A stretch of 24,475 bases of DNA from a virus, in the IMG/VR virus record IMGVR_UViG_3300038450_000041, positions 1 to 24,475 of that record. One strand, written 5' to 3'. Of the stretch, positions 21,972-24,475 are shown in pieces. Both the position numbers and the translations under genes were made by a program. How positions within the stretch are numbered: position 1 is the first letter of the stretch; each line of letters begins with the position of its first letter. The notes below the pieces were generated by a model that worked only from the letters and a program-made list of their open reading frames with translations, was not told the origin of the DNA and did not search any database.

Positions 21972-22282
21972 GGATTGAGGCAGGGAATCGAACCCTGCAT
22001 GATGTGGCCTTCTGAGCCTCTGCACCTTACCGTTTATGAGAGTTTAGGGCTTCTTTTGTCCGCCATTCTCGCTTTTACGAGTTAGCTTGCGGTCTTCCCC
22101 GCTAGGCTATTTATGGTAATTCGGGTTTATTCAACCCCTGGCCCTTTCGGTCATGCCACCAGACTTTCGCCTTCCGCTTATTACTCTCCGGCAATACAGA
22201 CCATTGACACTCACATTCGGGCGAGCCCTCACCCGTCCACCTTCTTTCAGTACCAGCGTCTACCCCTTCCGCCACTCAATCC
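21972..22282 (-). ncRNA. Structured RNA with tRNA-Leu-like ends and a ~220-nt interior
   Basis: The 5' end GGATTGAG-TGGCGG-AAGGGGTAGA-CGC has the class II (Leu) D-arm, including T8, A14 and GG. The 3' end has GCAGGG-TTCGATT-CCCTGC (T-arm) and CTCAATCC. The first and last 8 bases pair perfectly, 11 bp counting flanking ACT/AGT. Between D-arm and T-arm are ~255 bases with many local stems: 22235-22218 (GGGC loop), 22196-22179, AGGC-GAAA-GUCU at 22172-22161, a second GAAA hairpin near 22150-22143, GGGTT/AACCC 22137-22123, UAGC..GCUA around GCGG/CCGC 22109-22083, and CUCGU-AAAA-GCGAG 22081-22068. Candidates are an intron-split tRNA or a new tRNA-like RNA. Confidence 0.6.
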
Positions 22283-22304
22283 AGTCAAATCAAATACCCT
22301 ATTA

Positions 22305-22379
22305 GCCAGCTTCGCCAACTCGGGGCGTAATCCCAAGCTGGCAGTTCAAGGCCCCTGGCGGGGTGCGGCATCAGGGGCC
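22305..22379 (-). other. Two strong hairpins upstream of the tRNA-like RNA
   Basis: GCCAGCTT/AAGCTGGC (22305-22312 with 22335-22342) and GGCCCCTG/CAGGGGCC (22350-22357 with 22372-22379) are perfect 8-bp inverted repeats lying side by side. Neither is followed by a U-run on either strand. Together with the RNA element they make a 0.5 kb RNA-only block between the RHH gene and the lysis-like cluster. Confidence 0.6.
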
Positions 22380-22438
22380 ACCAGAAAGGAGGATGAGTTG
22401 AGCGTTCGTGAGTATTGCAACAGACTAATGAAGTGATG

Positions 22439-22624
22439 TCAACGAGCGCGAAACTCCAGTAAACGATTAGCATTCTTTCGGCTTTCAACGAATCCATTCA
22501 CCGCATGTCTTACTAGAAAAGAAATCGACTCCCCCGTTCGTTCCTTTTCTTCCTCTAAAATTTCTACTTGGTAACTCGTAAGCCAGATGTTTTTCCGCTT
22601 CATTCCCTTTTCTTTAGCATTCAT
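22439..22624 (-). CDS. Ribbon-helix-helix (Arc/CopG-type) DNA-binding protein, 61 aa
   Basis: KRKNIWLTSYQVEILEEEKE then RTGESISFLVRHAVNGFVES has the RHH order: beta strand with alternating side chains, helix A, the G-E-S turn and helix B. Such dimers bind operator DNA and usually repress. ATG 22624 has GGAGG upstream; M8 is an alternative start. A good minus-strand promoter lies 60-90 bases upstream, divergent from the winged-helix gene, so it may regulate that interval. Confidence 0.7.
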   Translation of the reverse strand: MNAKEKGMKRKNIWLTSYQVEILEEEKERTGESISFLVRHAVNGFVESRKNANRLLEFRAR

Positions 22625-22684
22625 CGTCCCTATTCCTCCCCCGCTTTTGAAAATCCATCTATGCGTTGCCCCTCTTGAGTGTCT

Positions 22685-22713
22685 ATTTTACCCCTAATCC
22701 ATTGACTTGTAAA
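22685..22713 (-). promoter_or_regulatory. Sigma70-type promoter for the RHH gene
   Basis: Minus strand: -35 TTTACA (22713-22708), 17-base spacer, -10 TAAAAT (22690-22685). The predicted start is near 22678, giving a ~54-base leader to the RHH ATG. Confidence 0.6.
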
Positions 22714-22724
22714 ATTCACCACTA

Positions 22725-22753
22725 TTGCGCTTTTTACCGTTTCTTGAGATAAT
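22725..22753 (+). promoter_or_regulatory. Possible plus-strand promoter for the winged-helix gene
   Basis: TTGCGC (22725-22730), 17-base spacer, GATAAT (22748-22753). The match is moderate; it would start a ~98-base structured leader. It lies back to back with the RHH promoter. Confidence 0.4.
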
Positions 22754-22798
22754 AACGGGGAGTCGTACAAAACTTTAGCCTGGTTCGACGGACGAAAG

Positions 22799-22852
22799 GG
22801 GGGACTCCTGAACGGTCCCCCGCCAGGCATAACTTCATAGCCTGTTCAGGAG
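22799..22852 (+). promoter_or_regulatory. Pseudoknot-capable leader that can cover the ribosome site
   Basis: Stem 1 GGGGGAC/GTCCCCC (22799-22805 with 22815-22821) encloses loop TCCTGAACG. Bases 22805-22813 of stem and loop (CTCCTGAAC) are perfectly complementary to GTTCAGGAG (22844-22852), which contains the AGGAGG ribosome site. CAGGC/GCCTG (22824-22828 with 22840-22844) forms a further stem between them. Confidence 0.65.
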
Positions 22853-22857
22853 GCACC

Positions 22858-23172
22858 ATGGAAAAGAAAAGACCTTCAAAAAAAGCGTACTTCAAGACCC
22901 ATCACAACATCATAGATTCGAATAACTTCCGAAGCCTTACTTACTCTTCCCAAATCTTGTACTTCCATCTCACCCGCCTTCAAAACTGGTACTGCAACGG
23001 TAAACCAGGCACCTTCACACAACGGGATTGGCAACTAATTAATGAAACGGGGCTGGAACCACGAACAATTAAACGGTCGAGAAAGCAGCTTAAAGAAAGA
23101 GGTCTCATTGATACAAACAGGCAAGGGCCAAAAGGACCGACCGCTTACACCATCTTGCCACCCACTGAGTGA
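22858..23172 (+). CDS. Winged-helix DNA-binding protein, 104 aa
   Basis: NNFRSLTYSSQILYFHLTRL (helix 1), GTFTQRDWQLINETGLEPRT (helix-turn-helix) and IKRSRKQLKERGLIDTNRQG then PTAYTIL (recognition helix and wing) match winged-helix domains used by phage replication-initiation and regulatory proteins. The N-terminus is very basic (EKKRPSKKAYFKTHH). The ATG follows AGGAGG closely. It is the only non-mobile plus-strand gene, so it probably belongs to a different expression class. GTGACA repeats begin at its stop codon and may be its binding sites. Confidence 0.7.
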   Translation: MEKKRPSKKAYFKTHHNIIDSNNFRSLTYSSQILYFHLTRLQNWYCNGKPGTFTQRDWQLINETGLEPRTIKRSRKQLKERGLIDTNRQGPKGPTAYTILPPTE

Positions 23173-23227
23173 AGTGACACCTCTGTCACCTCAGAACCGT
23201 TCCTGAAGTGACAAAGTTGTGGTGACA
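23170..23227 (+). repeat. GTGACA repeat cluster (iteron/operator-like)
   Basis: GTGACA occurs at 23174, 23208 and 23222 on the plus strand and as TGTCAC at 23184, the latter making a GTGACA-CCTC-TGTCAC inverted repeat with the first. TGAAGTGACA is an exact 10-base direct repeat (23170 and 23204). Confidence 0.6.
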
Positions 23228-23583
23228 AAAACGCCCCCACTTAATAAGAAAGAAGTATTAAGAAGGGAAAGCTGAATTAAACCCGCAAATGCGTGGGTGT
23301 GTGTGGGTGAGTTCTGCGAAAACGCTGTAGAGCCGGGACACCGGGGTCCGCTCCCCCTCCCACCCTCTCGGCGCAGACCACACCATCTAAGGGCTAACGC
23401 TCGCGCTAGAGCATGGACCCATGGGCATCCATGGGCGCTCATACGCTCACTTGGCAGGGTAGGCCATGGGGTAGCAAATTGGGTATACGCCTGTAGATTG
23501 GCTCTGGTGGCGGGTCGTTAGTTTACATAAGTTATATTATCAGGTTCTTAATTCCGTGAATTTAGGCACAAGTATACTGGTGG
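23228..23583. other. Gene-free convergent interval with palindromes
   Basis: No convincing reading frame on either strand. It holds an inverted repeat CTTAATA/TATTAAG (23240-23246 with 23256-23262), a G+C-rich stretch (about 23330-23470), the palindromic block CATGGA-CCCATGGG-CA-TCCATG (23412-23433) with CATGGG-type words recurring to 23468, and an A+T-rich end (23520-23575). It could be an origin, attachment or control region; nothing in it decides between these. Confidence 0.4.
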
Positions 23584-24078
23584 CTAATCCGCGTCACCCT
23601 CCAGATCCGTCCACTCGGCTTCCTCGGCCTGGTCCTGAATGGCTGCCAAGCTCTCGGGATTGAACAGGCCGGCGAGTTGGGGCGATAGGATTGCGGTGGC
23701 ATTGACCTGAATGAACTGCTGCACAACCACACTCGGCGCGAGCGAGGGAGCGATGCCCACCGATTGCAGGACTCTATCGGCTATTTTGTGGGCTTGGTTG
23801 AGGAGTGGAGCATGGGCTGATTGTTCGATTGGTGGCACAGTGGCATAGATTGTTTTCGCGGAATCAACGCAGGCTATATTGATTTCAGTGGATTTTGGGA
23901 TCATGCGCTCGAAATAGTCGAGGGCGGCGGCTTCAGCCAATGGGCGCAACCGTTTCGCTCTTTCGTTGACCACTCGGCGGGATACTCCTGCCTGCTGTGC
24001 AATAAATCCTTGGGTATGTCCGGCTGCCAGGCCGTCGATGATAATCTGATCTGTTATTGGTTGTAATGGCTGTCCCAT
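23584..24078 (-). CDS. HTH DNA-binding protein, small-terminase-like, 164 aa
   Basis: Residues ~6-42 (TDQIIIDGLAAGHTQGFIAQ then QAGVSRRVVNERAKRL) form a clear helix-turn-helix. A helical middle follows (IACVDSAKTIYATVPPIEQS, LLNQAHKIADRVLQSVG), then PSVVVQQFIQVNATAILSPQ and an acidic tail. HTH, oligomerisation helices and a beta-like SPxL end are reminiscent of terminase small subunits, but it is 10 kb from terL. The ATG lacks a recognisable ribosome site. A TATAAT hexamer lies at 24142-24137 with a poor -35. Confidence 0.6.
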   Translation of the reverse strand: MGQPLQPITDQIIIDGLAAGHTQGFIAQQAGVSRRVVNERAKRLRPLAEAAALDYFERMIPKSTEINIACVDSAKTIYATVPPIEQSAHAPLLNQAHKIADRVLQSVGIAPSLAPSVVVQQFIQVNATAILSPQLAGLFNPESLAAIQDQAEEAEWTDLEGDAD

Positions 24079-24161
24079 AGCGGATATAGGGTACTACATA
24101 CTGCTGGATTGTCAAACCCGCCATGCGGAAATCAATATTATAACTAACCCACCCCACGCGT

Positions 24162-24179
24162 AGGGGGCCTTCGCCCCCT
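24162..24179 (-). other. GC hairpin between two HTH genes
   Basis: AGGGGGC/GCCCCCT with a 4-base loop (GAAG on the minus strand), 6 bases after the 62-aa stop. There is no U-run after it, so it is at best a weak terminator. Confidence 0.5.
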
Positions 24180-24184
24180 CGCTC

Positions 24185-24373
24185 TCATTCCTCCACAGCC
24201 TTTTTAATCTGTCCACGCCGCCACAGCTCAATAAGCCGCGTATCACTCTCCCACCGGTCCCCGATCATCGCCATGGGAAATGCTAGATCCTGCCGCCACT
24301 TAAGAAGAGTCTCCCAGGACCGCCCCATGTACGCCTGTATCTGTTTTCTCCCCGAAAGCGCTGTGCTGTCCAT
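24185..24373 (-). CDS. Small winged-HTH protein (excisionase/Nu1-like), 62 aa
   Basis: LSGRKQIQAYMGRSWETLLK then WRQDLAFPMAMIGDRWESDT and IELWRRGQIKK follow the order of the MerR-like HTH of AlpA/Xis and Nu1-type proteins: HTH, wing with W-E-S-D, final helix. It is common in phages as an excisionase, repressor or small-terminase DNA-binding domain. ATG 24373 has AAGGGG upstream and a strong promoter 60-90 bases away. Confidence 0.65.
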   Translation of the reverse strand: MDSTALSGRKQIQAYMGRSWETLLKWRQDLAFPMAMIGDRWESDTRLIELWRRGQIKKAVEE

Positions 24374-24400
24374 AGCCCCTTATCCCCATCTCATTCCAAG

Positions 24401-24460
24401 CTTTACAATTCTTTACAATTCTCTTATTGACATTATACCATTATGCCATTATCTTGTAAT
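24401..24460 (-). promoter_or_regulatory. Minus promoter with tandem repeats in promoter and leader
   Basis: Minus strand: -35 ATTACA (24460-24455), 17-base spacer, perfect -10 TATAAT (24437-24432). The spacer and -10 carry three head-to-tail ATAATG units. The leader carries an exact 10-base tandem duplication (24401-24410 and 24411-24420). Such repeats are operator-like. Confidence 0.65.
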
Positions 24461-24475
24461 CAACAAGGCAAAGAA

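Noticed and set aside
21740-22000. Longer 86-codon start for the small helical gene
   Set aside because: The first 23 codons coincide with the T-arm hairpin and acceptor strand of the RNA element; the TTG at 21931 has a better context.
21972-22282. Standard tmRNA or a confirmed group I intron
   Set aside because: There is no tmRNA-type 5' signature or tag-like frame, and only an R-like element of group I core is visible without a matching S element, so neither name is justified.
22113-22436. Plus-strand open frame of 107 codons
   Set aside because: It is antisense to the tRNA-like RNA and its hairpins, is compositionally odd (Pro/Ser-rich) and has no ribosome site or family resemblance.
22630-22830. 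Minus-strand open frame of 66 codons upstream of the RHH gene
   Set aside because: It spans the divergent promoters and the pseudoknot leader, and its start lies upstream of the likely transcript start.
23191-23521. Open frames on both strands in the convergent gap
   Set aside because: Biased composition from GC-rich palindromes, no ribosome sites, no recognisable protein features.
1-24475. CRISPR array, insertion sequence or integrase
   Set aside because: No regularly spaced repeats, transposase motifs or tyrosine/serine recombinase motifs were seen on either strand.

Overview
The window is part of a tailed double-stranded DNA phage genome (Caudoviricetes). The large terminase, portal, scaffold, HK97-fold (gpT-like) major capsid and adaptor genes lie in order, and no bacterial housekeeping genes are visible. 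The portal and adaptor types suggest a podovirus-like (SU10/P22-type) head and neck. A lipobox lipoprotein, a Sec-type signal peptide and a lysis-like cluster suggest a Gram-negative host, but the host cannot be fixed from this sequence.

Almost everything is read leftward (minus strand), so the transcription order runs from right to left. (1) Right edge (24.5-22.4 kb) is the control region: a strong minus promoter with tandem repeats, two small HTH proteins, a gene-free 0.4 kb stretch with GTGACA repeats, the only ordinary plus-strand gene (a winged-helix protein with a folded leader) and a divergent ribbon-helix-helix regulator. (2) 22.4-21.95 kb encodes no convincing protein but is packed with RNA stems. 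Its core is a ~311-nt element with tRNA-Leu-like 5' and T-arm/acceptor 3' ends held together by a perfect terminal stem. (3) 21.9-18.0 kb is a run of small overlapping genes: a lysozyme-fold-like protein, a papain-like cysteine-peptidase candidate, membrane and coiled-coil proteins, four small Cys-rich proteins, a lipoprotein, a DUF3008-like protein and a pyruvoyl-dependent SpeD/AdoMetDC homologue. (4) 17.7-14.8 kb holds repetitive surface or virion proteins. (5) 14.3-14.8 kb holds an HNH endonuclease inserted on the opposite strand. (6) 14.2-8.4 kb is the packaging module: two tandem paralogues, a small structural protein, TerL, a zinc ribbon, portal and small accessory genes, including an RNA-polymerase-alpha-CTD-like protein. 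It is closed by a textbook terminator. (7) 8.2-1 kb is the head and tail module: scaffold, capsid, a second HNH endonuclease just after the capsid gene, a beta-helix protein, the adaptor and LamG/lectin-type tail proteins running off the left edge.

The most noteworthy signals are the tRNA-ended structured RNA (21972-22282), the SpeD homologue with its catalytic triad intact but the ribose-contact Glu replaced, the 12-bp stem that would bury the ribosome site of the capsid-adjacent homing endonuclease, and the pseudoknot-capable leader of the plus-strand winged-helix gene. Several genes were found by hand reading only: a 57-aa FmdB-type zinc ribbon, a 57-aa DUF2292-like protein, a 49-aa Cys-rich protein, a 63-aa gene with a TTG start and a coiled-coil frame lacking a normal start codon.
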